A model generated the notes under the pieces. The model saw only the letters and a list, made by a program, of their open reading frames with translations. It made no database searches and was not told the origin of the DNA. 64,000 bases of DNA from Roseibium sp. Sym1 (GTDB lineage: Bacteria > Pseudomonadota > Alphaproteobacteria > Rhizobiales > Stappiaceae), in assembly GCF_027359675.1 (NCBI RefSeq), contig NZ_CP114789.1, forward strand, positions 1 through 64,000, written 5' to 3'. A program made the position numbers and the translations under genes. The stretch's first letter is position 1; each line of letters begins with the position of its first letter. Positions 1-9,784 of this stretch are shown piece by piece.

Positions 1-222
1 TGCGATGACTTGGGGCATCGGCTGCTGAGACACTTCCGCGATCAACTGTTCGAGGCGCGTCAGTGCGGTGAAGGCGTTGTCGGAGTGAACCGTGGCGATG
101 CCGCCCGGGTGGCCCGTATTCCATGCCTTGAGCAGCGTCAGCGCCGCACCATCGCGAACTTCGCCGACAATGATCCTGTCGGGACGCAAGCGCATGGTCG
201 ATTTCAAAAGCCGCTGCATGTC
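1..222 (-). pseudogene. trbB: trbB (VirB11-type T4SS ATPase) fragment
   Basis: Read on the minus strand, bases 222 to 1 encode a peptide typical of the TrbB/VirB11 ATPase core: RLLKSTMRLRPDRIIVGEVR followed by LLKAWNTGHPGG and TVHSDN. These are the Asp/Glu box and following Walker B-region residues of the hexameric ATPase that powers conjugative pilus assembly. The frame is open to base 1, so the C-terminal part lies outside the window. To the right the reading loses TrbB character at about base 220, where a different plus-strand gene fragment begins, so the N-terminal half is missing. It is therefore a broken copy, or a gene cut by rearrangement. The TrbB identity is clear; whether an intact copy exists elsewhere cannot be seen. 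Confidence 0.75.
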
Positions 223-224
223 CA

Positions 225-359
225 GCCTTCGCCCAGAAAGCCCTCAAAGATAAGGATTGGCTGCCCGAACCGATCCGCTGCGGCATGCCCACACATGAGC
301 AGCAAACCGACGACGACATGGGCAACGTCGAAACTCTTCCCGTGGCGGCTGAATAATCA
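225..359 (+). pseudogene. C-terminal remnant of a ParB-like plasmid protein
   Basis: An in-frame stretch ending in TAA at 357-359 reads AFAQKALKDKDWLPEPIR and ends in PVAAE. This resembles the extreme C-terminus of the long ParB/Spo0J-like proteins carried by Rhizobiales plasmids and integrative elements, which commonly end in a W-L-P-E-P-[LI]-R motif and a short acidic tail. No start codon or upstream domain is present: the reading meets the trbB fragment on the opposite strand at about 220-230. I take it as a truncated gene end left by a rearrangement. The family assignment rests on recalled similarity of a short tail and is moderate. Confidence 0.5.
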
Positions 360-431
360 GCCGTCGCCGGTCGCGGGCCTCTCCTCCCGCGACCGGCTTC
401 CCTTTCCAACGAAAGCTCACGGGACAGGATC

Positions 432-713
432 ATGCTTCAGCTTGAACTCTTCCAGCGCACAGACAAAGGACAGCCCGGAGCCACATGGTGGGCCGGGCGT
501 TGGCAGTGCCGGAACATGAACGGATGGTTTCAGGATCGCGAAGACGGGAAAGGCCCGTGGTGCTTTGTGGTCTATGCACTCGGGGATTCCGATTGCGTCG
601 TTTACCGCCTTGATGAAGCCGGAGTCCTCTGCCACGCCCGAACGCCCATCGATCAGCAGGACCGCATCATCATCGACGGGCGCAAATATGGCCGTCGTAA
701 TTGGCGCCACTAA
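432..713 (+). CDS. hypothetical plasmid protein, 93 aa
   Basis: A 93-residue protein starting ATG after a GGACAGG ribosome-binding site. It is rich in Trp, Asp and Arg, with no membrane segment or signal peptide, and ends in a basic tail (GRKYGRRNWRH). It follows directly on the ParB-like remnant in the same direction, an arrangement common for small orphan genes of alphaproteobacterial plasmids. I do not recognise a family. The clear ribosome-binding site, start placement and balanced composition argue for a real gene; function unknown. Confidence 0.55.
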   Translation: MLQLELFQRTDKGQPGATWWAGRWQCRNMNGWFQDREDGKGPWCFVVYALGDSDCVVYRLDEAGVLCHARTPIDQQDRIIIDGRKYGRRNWRH

Positions 714-1102
714 CCAGGTCGGCGCGGCGGGGGCCGATTGCCAGCCGCATCGAGCGGCCGGCAATCGGTTCTGTTTAGCGGCAAGCCCGTGCGGGCTTTC
801 TTCCCTGCTCTGACGAATGGCCTTAAAGCCATTCTTAAGTTGTTTGGACGACAATCAACACAACAATAAAGCCTGATTTTCCTCGAAAAATCATCAGTCC
901 CCGCTAAGCCTCCGGAACGCCCGGAGGCTTTTTGTTTCCGCCCTGTGCTTCAGTGTTGTACCGGTATGGCGTTGTCTGGCGGGAAATCAACGCCATGCCC
1001 TCAAACATAGAGCTGATTCATATCTGCACGACTGTGCCTCACATCTTGAAATTCCAGAATATCCATATTATCAATAAAATTTGGATTTTAAGGGAGTTTC
1101 CG
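714..1102 (+). other. intergenic region with terminator and toxin-antitoxin promoter
   Basis: No convincing gene. The left part contains an imperfect hairpin around 870-895 and a strong intrinsic terminator at 908-934. The right part (about 1010-1100) turns AT-rich just before the Phd-like antitoxin, as expected for an autoregulated toxin-antitoxin promoter, and carries the ribosome-binding site AAGGGAG at 1090-1096. Confidence 0.5.
908..934 (+). terminator. intrinsic terminator
   Basis: The stem GCCTCCGG / CCCGGAGGC with an AACG loop is followed directly by TTTTTG. It would end transcription coming from the small gene at 432-713 before the toxin-antitoxin operon. Confidence 0.8.
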
Positions 1103-1357
1103 ATGCGAACTTTCACGACCGCCGATCTCAACAAACACGTCGGCGACGTAACTGATGCAGCCAGGCGGGAACCCGTCTGCATCACCCATCACCGCAAACC
1201 GAGATTCGTTCTCATGGCATTCGAAGATTATGAGCGTTTGCAGGGCACCAAGGATCCCCGCAAAGCCGTGACGCTGGAGACGATGCCTGCCGACGTCGAG
1301 GACGGGCTTCTGGCCTTGGCAGACCAATATGAGCAAGGAACAGGCGCAGATGATTGA
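1103..1357 (+). CDS. Phd/YefM-family antitoxin
   Basis: An 84-aa protein starting MRTFTTADLNKHVGDVTDAA, the typical N-terminal Phd/YefM dimerisation and DNA-binding fold in which an S/T-x-x-[DE]-L/F segment leads to an antitoxin that represses its own promoter. The middle has the usual basic block (THHRKPRFVLMAFEDYERL), and the acidic C-terminus (PADVEDGLLALADQYEQG) would bind and neutralise the toxin. The ATG at 1103 is preceded by AAGGGAG; an in-frame upstream extension to 932 lacks family character. Its end overlaps the start of the toxin gene, so the two are translationally coupled. Confidence 0.88.
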   Translation: MRTFTTADLNKHVGDVTDAARREPVCITHHRKPRFVLMAFEDYERLQGTKDPRKAVTLETMPADVEDGLLALADQYEQGTGADD

Positions 1358-1778
1358 TCCGGAAACTGGTCTGGTCATCTCCTATAGCTTCCTTTGGTCA
1401 AGAGAAAACGCAAAAGGCGAGGAACAAGGCCGAAAGGCACGGCCGGCATGCGTTGTCGTTCCATTGACGTCCAAAAGTGGCGACGTGGTTTTGTTTCCCC
1501 TCACAACGAAAGATCCAGGCGTCGGCCGCTTGTGCTTGCGCGTTCCGGAAACCGAACGCAAACGCCTGAAGCTCAAGGGTGACGCCCCCTGCTGGATCCT
1601 CCTTGATGAAGCCAATACGGACATTCTGCCCGGATCTTTTCATGTTGAGCCGATCAGCTATGATCCGCTGACGATATCCTATGGAAAATTCAGCCACGCC
1701 TTCGTTGGGCAGATCTTGAGAAAACTCGCCGAGGCGATCCGCGCTAAGCGGCTCCAATTCGTTCAACGCGAACGATAA
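1350..1778 (+). CDS. PemK/MazF-like toxin of a type II toxin-antitoxin pair
   Basis: A protein of about 142 aa beginning MIDPETGLVISYSFLW, with the conserved RPACVVVPL strand followed by VVLFPLTTKDP. This is the layout of the alphaproteobacterial PemK/MazF-like family of plasmid-maintenance toxins, presumed ribosome-dependent or -independent mRNA endoribonucleases. I prefer the ATG at 1350, which overlaps the antitoxin stop by 8 bases and has AAGGAAC upstream; a longer start at 1329 is also open. The antitoxin gene lies immediately before it. The RNase activity is inferred from the family; catalytic residues were not verified. Confidence 0.75.
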   Translation: MIDPETGLVISYSFLWSRENAKGEEQGRKARPACVVVPLTSKSGDVVLFPLTTKDPGVGRLCLRVPETERKRLKLKGDAPCWILLDEANTDILPGSFHVEPISYDPLTISYGKFSHAFVGQILRKLAEAIRAKRLQFVQRER

Positions 1779-1792
1779 TTGGAGGGTCTGTC

Positions 1793-2026
1793 GTGCCGGA
1801 ACGGTCCATTTACGCCCAGATCGATGAAATCCGCGATGTTCTTGAAAAGCGCGAACAACGGTTTTCGAGCCTGCGCGGCCATATGGCCAGCGAGGAGGAG
1901 GAACACATTCTCCGGCTCAAATGCGCCCTCCGGACTCTCGAATGGGTCCGGGACCATAAGGATGAACTTCGAACGCTTGCCGGGGAGCTCAGATCTCTGA
2001 CTGGCCTGACGAGCAGCGACAGCTAG
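1793..2026 (+). CDS. small alpha-helical hypothetical protein, 77 aa
   Basis: Starts with GTG at 1793 after a good ribosome-binding site (GGAGGG at 1782-1787), 14 bases behind the toxin gene. The protein is charged and helical (QIDEIRDVLEKREQRFSSLR, then LRTLEWVRDHKDELRTLAGE) with heptad-like spacing, so a short coiled coil is likely. It has no signal or membrane segment. It may belong to the same transcript as the toxin-antitoxin genes. I do not recognise the family. Confidence 0.55.
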   Translation: MPERSIYAQIDEIRDVLEKREQRFSSLRGHMASEEEEHILRLKCALRTLEWVRDHKDELRTLAGELRSLTGLTSSDS

Positions 2027-2473
2027 ATGGGCGGCCTACAATTTGAATTGTCACAGAAACAAAAAGAGAACATTCTATGTGATCGATCCATCACGCGACC
2101 GAGCAACCGATTAATGGCTGAATACCGCAGAAAGTGGGCAAGCGTCGATCAGCTTGCTCGCATGATCCTGGAACAAGCTATCGGCAAACAGAAACCAGTA
2201 CTGCTTTCCCCGGAAACCGCCGTTTTGGTTGCCGATCGCATGCTCATTACCGATTCCGACCCATTCGTTCGAGGCTTGCATTTCCGGGTCGAAACCTGGG
2301 ACCGCGAAGGAAAACAGCCACTTGAGCTTCTGGTCGCGACGCAAAAGATATCAATTGGACACGACGCTTTCCGAACGGTGATGAGCGACAGTCCCAAGGA
2401 TCGGACACTATTGCGGCATGGAATTCGAGTCTTGCGGGACAGCGCCAGCGAACCCAAAACCGACAGCGATTGA
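2027..2473 (+). CDS. hypothetical protein, 148 aa
   Basis: The ATG directly follows the stop codon of the preceding gene, which suggests translational coupling; an internal ATG at 2114 (MAEYRRKWASVDQL) is an alternative start. The sequence is mixed alpha/beta with no membrane segment or recognisable motif and ends in an acidic tail. It converges on mucR, whose stop codon lies only 14 bases away. No family recognised; it is listed because of its coupling to the upstream gene and its normal composition. Confidence 0.45.
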   Translation: MGGLQFELSQKQKENILCDRSITRPSNRLMAEYRRKWASVDQLARMILEQAIGKQKPVLLSPETAVLVADRMLITDSDPFVRGLHFRVETWDREGKQPLELLVATQKISIGHDAFRTVMSDSPKDRTLLRHGIRVLRDSASEPKTDSD

Positions 2474-2487
2474 AGCCGACTGGATCC

Positions 2488-2940
2488 TCAAGACTTGGAA
2501 CGGGGCTTTCTTGTCTTCCGCGCACCCTTCTGACCTAGGCCCATCTTTCTCGCAAGCTCGGATCGGGCAGCCGCATAACTCGGCGCGACCATCGGATAGT
2601 CCGTCGGCAAGTCCCACTTTGCTCGATACTCTTCCGGCGTCAGGTCGTAGTGGGTCCGCAGATGCCGCTTCAGGGATTTGAACTTCTTGCCGTCTTCCAG
2701 GCAGATAATGTGATCGTTGGTCACGGACTTTTTGATCGGAACCGCAGGTTTCAGCTCTTCAACAACAGGCTCCGAAGCTTCTTGAACGGTGGATGACAGC
2801 GCCGCGTGAACGGTTGCGATCAGCGCCGGCAGATCGCCCGAGGCGACCGTATTGTTGCTCACATAGGCCGAAACTATGTCCGCCGTCAGATCAACGAAAT
2901 CAGGCTCAAGAGAGATGTCGTTTTGAGCAGCTTCGGACAT
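2488..2940 (-). CDS. mucR: MucR/Ros-family zinc-finger transcriptional regulator
   Basis: A 150-aa protein with the classic Ros/MucR layout: an acidic helical N-terminus ([17 protein letters not shown]), a linker, and the C-terminal prokaryotic zinc-finger block [20 protein letters not shown], followed by [12 protein letters not shown] and [15 protein letters not shown]. Such proteins bind AT-rich promoters and control exopolysaccharide, virulence or plasmid functions in Rhizobiales. The second zinc-ligand Cys of the C-x-x-C pair is Asp here (CLED), a known variant in some Ros homologues. The ATG at 2940 is preceded by AAGGAA; the longer open frame upstream runs into GC-rich non-coding DNA. 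Confidence 0.93.
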   Translation of the reverse strand: MSEAAQNDISLEPDFVDLTADIVSAYVSNNTVASGDLPALIATVHAALSSTVQEASEPVVEELKPAVPIKKSVTNDHIICLEDGKKFKSLKRHLRTHYDLTPEEYRAKWDLPTDYPMVAPSYAAARSELARKMGLGQKGARKTRKPRSKS

Positions 2941-3579
2941 AAGAATTCCTTTTCGCCAATTACCTAAATGTAAGTGAAGAACCGTTCTTAGGCTCGTTAT
3001 ACTACTAAGTAAATAGGTTCGGGCGGCACCCTTTGGGCACGGCTCTAGTCGCTGCGCTCCCCGAGCCAGGCGCAAGCGCCCGTCTCGGCCATCCGGTGAC
3101 GATCCTCCCACCTCCGGGCGTCGCCCTGCGCACTCCGCTTGCCATCCTCAAATAGGCCGCCCTGCAGGCGGTCATCACACCCCTGCCGGGAGAGGGGAAA
3201 CGCCGCTCCCCCTCCCCCACCAAGGGCAAAAATCGGTCTCCCCATCCTTCCTCACTCACGCAGCCGGCACGCCGGCGTCGCTCCCTCGTGCAGGACCAGG
3301 CGCAGATCCGCGTGCCGGCCGGGCCCGCGGATCCACACCTGGCCGTCCCGGTGGGCGATCCCTGTTCCAATCAAAACGCTCCTCGCGGGGTGGTATAGAT
3401 CGACCTGCGGGCCAGTCCTTCGGGAGTAACCTGGTGATACTGCGCCGCGAGCGCCTAGAGGGGACAAGTGCCCCGTTGGATTGGCCGCGATCGACGCCCC
3501 GTGGGGAGTTGCGCCTTCGAGCGCCAGAACAGGTCCGGCGAGGTTCGCGGCCGCCCGTTCGAGCTACGAAGGAGAATTC
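2941..3579. other. GC-rich intergenic region up to the IS110-family transposase
   Basis: Bases 2941-3010 are the AT-rich mucR promoter. From about 3020 the DNA becomes very GC-rich and shares short phrases with the intergenic region near 17.1 kb (for example CTCCGCTTGCC after a TCGCCCTGCGC-type segment). On the minus strand a short open end at 3252-3370 (reading WIRGPGRHADLRLVLHEG then a stop) may be the remnant of an unidentified gene cut by the IS element. About 3400-3579 is the 5' non-coding end of the IS110-type element. Confidence 0.4.
3420..3579 (+). ncRNA. candidate bridge RNA of the IS110-family element
   Basis: IS110-group elements carry a structured non-coding end upstream of the transposase that specifies target and donor sequences. 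The roughly 160 bases before this transposase hold several short hairpins: GGGG-ACAAGTG-CCCC near 3460, CCCC-GT-GGGG near 3500, and GCGC-CTTCGA-GCGC near 3515. That is compatible with such an RNA. The exact ends and guide loops were not derived, so this is a positional candidate only. Confidence 0.3.
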
Positions 3580-4830
3580 ATGGAAAATACGATTGCAGCG
3601 TATGTGGGCGTGGATTGGGCTTCGGCGACCCACTATGCCTATGCCCTCGATGTAGACGGGGAGAAGTTAGGTCATCGTGCATTCTCGCACGGTGGTGACG
3701 GGCTTGCGGAACTTGCCTCCTGGATAAGATCGGTCACAGGTCAGGAACCGGAGAATGTCGCCGTCGGTATAGAAGTGCCCCATGGGCCGGTCGTTGAACA
3801 TCTTATGGACGCTGGCTTCCTGGTGCATGCCATCAATCCGAAACAGCTCGACCGGCTCCGTGACCGCTTCACCGTGGCAGGAGCCAAGGATGATCGTTTG
3901 GATGCCTACGTTTTGGCTGACTCTTTGCGAACTGACGCGCGGTTTTACCGCTTCCTGAGGCCTGTTCATCCAACGGTCATTGAACTTCGGGAATGGTCTC
4001 GGATGGTTGAGGATCTTTCGGCTGAGCGGAACCGGCTGGCCAACCGGTTTCGTCATCAACTCTGGCGCTACTACCCGCAAGTAATTGAGTTGTCGGAAGA
4101 TTGGGCGCGAGGTTGGGTCTTGGACTTGTGGGAACTTGTGCCGACGCCAGCGAAAGCGCGGAACGTTCGGCAGGCCACGATCGCACGACTGTTAAAAAGG
4201 TGCCGGGTCAGAAAATGGACGGCGGATACCCTGCTTGCTCACCTTCGTTCGACACCAATCTCCGTCGCACCTGGGGTTACGGAGGCCTGCGTCGCCCATT
4301 GCGAAGTCATCCTTGCCCGTCTTCGGCTGGTAATGCAGCAAATGAAGATCGGCATGAAGCACCTTGAACGTCTGTGTGCCGCGGTTGCCGAGTTACCCTC
4401 GACCGAGCCAACAGACCCGGATACGCGTTGTGATCCGGAGATATTGAGATCTCTGCCTGGCATCGGGCCAATCGTCCTGGCGGCATTGCTTTCAGAAGCG
4501 CCTGAAGCTGTTCGCCGACGGGATGCCAACGTTCTTCGAGCCCTGTCGGGTGTAGCGCCGGTGACCCGGCGTAGCGGGAAACAATATATTGTCGCGATGC
4601 GCCAGTCCTGCCCGCATAGGCTTCGAACGGCTGTATTCCATTGGGCACGAATAGCTGTGCTGCACGATTTCCATTCCCGGAACCGGTACAGTGACATGCG
4701 CAAACGAGGGCATTCTCATGCTCGCGCTCTACGTTCGGTCGGTAGTCGTCTGATAGGCGTCGCCTGCGCCATGCTGGAAAGCGGAGAGCTGTTCGACAAG
4801 GATAGAAAGCCACAGGTCCTGGCTGCATAG
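3580..4830 (+). CDS. IS110-family transposase (DEDD recombinase)
   Basis: A 416-aa protein beginning MENTIAAYVGVDWASATHYA. The N-terminal DEDD/RuvC-like domain shows VGVDWA (first Asp), a GIEVPHGPV strand (Glu) and KDDRLDAYVLADSL (paired Asp). The C-terminal Transposase_20 part has LRSLPGIGPIVLAALLSE and ALSGVAPVTRRSGK, with the catalytic-Ser region beyond. The ATG at 3580 has AAGGAG in front; upstream in-frame codons lie in the structured IS end. IS110 enzymes move DNA without terminal inverted repeats, guided by an RNA from the element. Length and motifs are complete, so it may be active. Confidence 0.93.
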   Translation: MENTIAAYVGVDWASATHYAYALDVDGEKLGHRAFSHGGDGLAELASWIRSVTGQEPENVAVGIEVPHGPVVEHLMDAGFLVHAINPKQLDRLRDRFTVAGAKDDRLDAYVLADSLRTDARFYRFLRPVHPTVIELREWSRMVEDLSAERNRLANRFRHQLWRYYPQVIELSEDWARGWVLDLWELVPTPAKARNVRQATIARLLKRCRVRKWTADTLLAHLRSTPISVAPGVTEACVAHCEVILARLRLVMQQMKIGMKHLERLCAAVAELPSTEPTDPDTRCDPEILRSLPGIGPIVLAALLSEAPEAVRRRDANVLRALSGVAPVTRRSGKQYIVAMRQSCPHRLRTAVFHWARIAVLHDFHSRNRYSDMRKRGHSHARALRSVGSRLIGVACAMLESGELFDKDRKPQVLAA

Positions 4831-5311
4831 GTGATTGCCGGACGAGCGCGAAGCCCCAAATAGCGAAGAGCCCGGCCGGCGATGCGGCGCAACGCGCCGC
4901 CAACAATGGAATCGCGTGCAAAGCACGCTCCACATCTTCCTTCGAAAACGCTTAGGGCTCCGCCCTCGGCGCGCTTCAAGGTGCCTTCCGCCCAGCTTCC
5001 TACGCGCGTTCCACGCTTCGTGCAGCAGGGTCCCCGCGAAGGACCTCTCCGCTTGCACACCCGCTGCTCGCCGCGAGGCAAGGGTTGCAGCGCAGCGCTG
5101 CGAACCCTCGCAGAAAGGCAGCGGGAGAAGCCGGGAAATCAAGGATCGAAACAAGTGAAATTAGCACTTGAAATAGGTGGGGAGTCCCCTCCGTTTTTTC
5201 CCCTTGTCCCCCTCCCCCACACTCTCGCCGCCGAGGTCTCAGGAGCAGGAGCCGGGCTCCTGCCCTTTCGGGGACAGAACCCGCGTTCCACGGGAAGAAG
5301 GAGAGAAATAG
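4831..5311. other. GC-rich intergenic region, 3' side of IS110
   Basis: No supported gene. The first part probably holds the IS110 right end. The remainder is a GC-rich leader with several self-complementary stretches and a pyrimidine-rich tract (5180-5225) before the small membrane peptide gene at 5312. Confidence 0.4.
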
Positions 5312-5398
5312 ATGTTTATCAAAGAATTCTGCGCGCTTGTCAGCGTGAGCCTGTTCAGCTTCGGGCTGGTCGCTTGCTGTGTCGGCCTCGCAGGTTGA
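5312..5398 (+). CDS. 28-aa membrane micropeptide
   Basis: The short frame from ATG 5312 to TGA 5396-5398 encodes a peptide that starts MFIKEFCALVSVSLF and is almost wholly hydrophobic after the first five residues, with Cys-Cys near the end. It has an excellent ribosome-binding site (AAGGAGAG) and sits 11 bases before the next gene. This looks like a single-pass membrane micropeptide or a leader peptide coupled to the downstream gene. Function unknown. Confidence 0.5.
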   Translation: MFIKEFCALVSVSLFSFGLVACCVGLAG

Positions 5399-5409
5399 GG
5401 GATCGCTCT

Positions 5410-5865
5410 ATGACCAACAAATCCGAGTTCGTCACGGCCTATTTTTACGATGCCTTTTTCGGGGCAATGGCCAATATCTCCCTAAGCCGGGCAAACTACA
5501 TTGCGGAAGTCAAACAGCGCATCAAGTGCAGCTTTTTCGATGTCGCCCGCCTCGATGACAATCACGATGTCTTCGTGGACGACAACGGCCTGACAGACGG
5601 TCTTCATACAATCGTTCGCCTCAAGGACTTTCCAAATCCGTTTGCCGGAAACCTTGTCATCGTGGGCAGGGATGAGCACGGAGACATTGCCGAGCCTCGC
5701 ATGACCGTCGAGGAGATCGCGGAGCTGATCACGGTTTACCGGCCTGTGATGGATCCTGAATTGACCAACTTCGAAGGCCCGGACCTGATCGGAATCGGCC
5801 TGACAGGTTTGAATATTCGCATGGACAAGAGCGAACCCATCATCGTTGTAGATGGGGAGTTTTAA
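5410..5865 (+). CDS. hypothetical protein, 151 aa
   Basis: Starts MTNKSEFVTAYFYDAFFGAM and ends just 3 bases before the methyltransferase gene, so the two are likely co-transcribed. The sequence is acidic and soluble, with a beta-rich middle (DNHDVFVDDNGLTDGLHTIV) and a C-terminal block (LIGIGLTGLNIRMD). No known domain recognised. A much longer in-frame extension upstream is GC-rich non-coding DNA without protein character. Probably one of the conserved orphan genes of this plasmid type. Confidence 0.6.
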   Translation: MTNKSEFVTAYFYDAFFGAMANISLSRANYIAEVKQRIKCSFFDVARLDDNHDVFVDDNGLTDGLHTIVRLKDFPNPFAGNLVIVGRDEHGDIAEPRMTVEEIAELITVYRPVMDPELTNFEGPDLIGIGLTGLNIRMDKSEPIIVVDGEF

Positions 5866-5868
5866 GCC

Positions 5869-6714
5869 ATGGCGAAACTCACCAAATCGCAGCGCAAGGC
5901 CCACGCGGAGGCCGAGGCGGTCCTGACCAAGGATCGCTTGAGCGAAGACGAAAAAGACTTCGTGTTTCAGAACTGGCACGAAGGCGCGAACCACATCAAC
6001 GGAGCATCCGGGGCGTTCTTTACGCCCTGGGGGCTGGCTGCAGACTTCTCCATCGATGCCGGGGGCGCTGGCAGCCGCGTCATCGATCTTTGCGCCGGGA
6101 TCGGAATCCTGTCCTACTTCCTGCACCACCGCGCGAAATGGGCCGACAATTGCCCGGACCTGACATGCGTTGAGCTGAATCCCCGATATGTCGAGGTGGG
6201 CAGAAAGCTGCTGCCGGAGGCTCGTTGGATCTGCGCCGATGTCTTTGACTGGAGGGACTGGCAAAGGGAGCTTGGTGGAGAGCGTTTTGACGTGGCCGTG
6301 TCCAATCCGCCGTTCGGTGCCGTGAAGCGCGCCGGCAATGGACCGCGCTATCGTGGCCGCCAGTTTGAGTTTCACGTGATCGACATCGCGGCCGAACTGG
6401 CCAATCGGGGCGCATTCATCGTCCCGCAAGCGTCCGCCGCCTTCCGATATTCCGGCGCGCAATGCTTTCAGAGGGTTGAAACCGGTCCTGCGGCTGAATA
6501 TCAGAAGTTGTCAGGGTTCCACATGTATGAAGGCGCGGGCGTCGATACCTCGATGTACAGGGACGATTGGAAGGATACCTCGATCATTTGCGAAATTGCC
6601 TGCTACGAGTTTGCCCAGGATCGCGCCCGGCAAGGTCAGGTGCAGGAGCGCCTAAGCGCCCTGCCGGTCCCGGTCGTCCCACTTCGCCCAGCCGAACAAC
6701 TTGCGTTGCTGTGA
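5869..6714 (+). CDS. class I SAM-dependent methyltransferase, N6-adenine type signature
   Basis: A 281-aa protein with motif I SRVIDLCAGIGILSYF (SAM binding) at about residue 65, CVELNPRYVEVGRKLLPEA (motif II acidic residue), and motif IV AVSNPPFGAVKR. The N-P-P-F tetrapeptide is typical of N6-adenine DNA or of rRNA/protein amino-methyltransferases. The N-terminus is a basic helix (AKLTKSQRKAHAEAEAV). It sits between two small plasmid genes with tight spacing, suggesting one operon. No partner nuclease is nearby, so an orphan plasmid methylase or anti-restriction role is plausible but inferred. Confidence 0.8.
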   Translation: MAKLTKSQRKAHAEAEAVLTKDRLSEDEKDFVFQNWHEGANHINGASGAFFTPWGLAADFSIDAGGAGSRVIDLCAGIGILSYFLHHRAKWADNCPDLTCVELNPRYVEVGRKLLPEARWICADVFDWRDWQRELGGERFDVAVSNPPFGAVKRAGNGPRYRGRQFEFHVIDIAAELANRGAFIVPQASAAFRYSGAQCFQRVETGPAAEYQKLSGFHMYEGAGVDTSMYRDDWKDTSIICEIACYEFAQDRARQGQVQERLSALPVPVVPLRPAEQLALL

Positions 6715-6722
6715 GGGGAACC

Positions 6723-6959
6723 ATGGGACCGATACGAAAAGTCAAAGTCTATGACATTGATTCCGGCCTCGGCGGCACGCACACAGTTTCCATAGTCGAA
6801 GAATTGCCGAACAATCGGATTAGCGTTCGAGTATGGTACGGCAGAGCGACGCCGACCGGTTGGGAAGCGTGGATTGAATGGGACGGTGCCACATTTGAGA
6901 CAACGCACGACCAGTTAACGAACCCGAGAGTTTTAGCGCTCTACAAAGAGGAAACCTGA
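6723..6959 (+). CDS. hypothetical protein, 78 aa
   Basis: Begins MGPIRKVKVYDIDSGLGGTH, 8 bases after the methyltransferase stop, behind a GAGGGGAACC ribosome-binding site. The protein is small, beta-strand rich and Trp-containing (VRVWYGRATPTGWEAWIEWD). It is the last gene of the apparent operon 5312-6959. Family not recognised. Confidence 0.55.
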   Translation: MGPIRKVKVYDIDSGLGGTHTVSIVEELPNNRISVRVWYGRATPTGWEAWIEWDGATFETTHDQLTNPRVLALYKEET

Positions 6960-7068
6960 TTCAGTTTTGAGCAGCAAAAGCAGCAGCGCAGAGCAAGCGG
7001 CGCGACCGGGCCGGATTGGCTAGCCCGGCTGAGGCAACAGCCTTGCTCTCAAACCGGAGGTAACGACG

Positions 7069-7158
7069 ATGTGGCATTGGCCTATCAGCGTTACCCTTAA
7101 AGTGAAAAAGACCCGGACGACCTTGCAAATCGAAATCCGGGTCCAATTCATACTTTAG
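7069..7158 (+). CDS. 29-aa micropeptide
   Basis: A short frame starting MWHWPISVTLKVKK after a strong GGAGG at 7056-7060 (8-base spacing) and ending TAG at 7156-7158. The alternating hydrophobic and charged pattern (TLQIEIRVQFIL) predicts a beta hairpin. The good ribosome-binding site is the only strong evidence that it is made; function unknown. Confidence 0.4.
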   Translation: MWHWPISVTLKVKKTRTTLQIEIRVQFIL

Positions 7159-7489
7159 GGAAGGGGGCGGCGGGGAAACCTGCCATCCCACTCCGGACAA
7201 GAATATAAGTCAATTCTCTGAATTTTCCAAATGATGGATGTCAAACAGGCAATCGGATGTCCTCGCGACATCGGCCGGTAGTGTGCAAACGTGAAAAACG
7301 GCGGCCAAGCGTGACAAAACCGTGAAACGGTGCCGCAGGACCGCTCCCGGAATAGCTGAGCAAAGGCCTTTTATCAAAATACCGATTTTGGAGCCCATTC
7401 CGCTCGCCTACCGCATCGAGCGGTAGGCCATCGGGCGAAGGGAGCCCTAAACCCCTCCCCTCGAATCTCCCCTCCCCTCTGCGAATGAA
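7159..7489. other. intergenic region downstream of thiC
   Basis: No gene seen. It contains a perfect 9-bp hairpin at 7406-7428 (GCCTACCGC, loop ATCGA, GCGGTAGGC), about 60 bases past the thiC stop. It lacks a clear U-tract on the minus strand, so it may stabilise the thiC mRNA end or mark a weak terminator. Confidence 0.45.
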
Positions 7490-9513
<2,024 letters not shown>

Positions 9514-9629
9514 TGCCATCGGCCATCATCCACGTGCGTTTGTCAATACAGAGATGCTTGGCTCGACGAGGAAGTGCTGTCACTTTGGCGGCAAAAGGTT
9601 GAAGGAAATGTGCCGGGTGACTCCAAAAA

Positions 9630-9645
9630 GTTGTCCGCGGACAAC
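9630..9645. promoter_or_regulatory. parS-like centromere palindrome upstream of repA
   Basis: GTTGTCCGCGGACAAC is a perfect 16-bp palindrome that fits the repABC parS consensus GTTNNNNGCNNNNAAC. It lies 140 bases upstream of repA and recurs identically inside repB at 11725-11740. RepB is expected to bind it for partition. Confidence 0.85.
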
Positions 9646-9784
9646 AATGCGAAGTTCTTGTCGAAACTAGGCTGAAAAATGCACTTGGTTAAGCGTTTGT
9701 AAATTGGTAACGAATCGGAGCATATTGTAACAGCGCAGTTTGAGGCGTAGTTTTCAAAAATGCGCAGTTCGAGGATTTTTCGAG

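Noticed and set aside
5482..6462. Minus-strand open frame of 326 codons opposite the methyltransferase operon
   Set aside because: The plus strand has a methyltransferase with motif I and N-P-P-F; the minus frame shows no domain.
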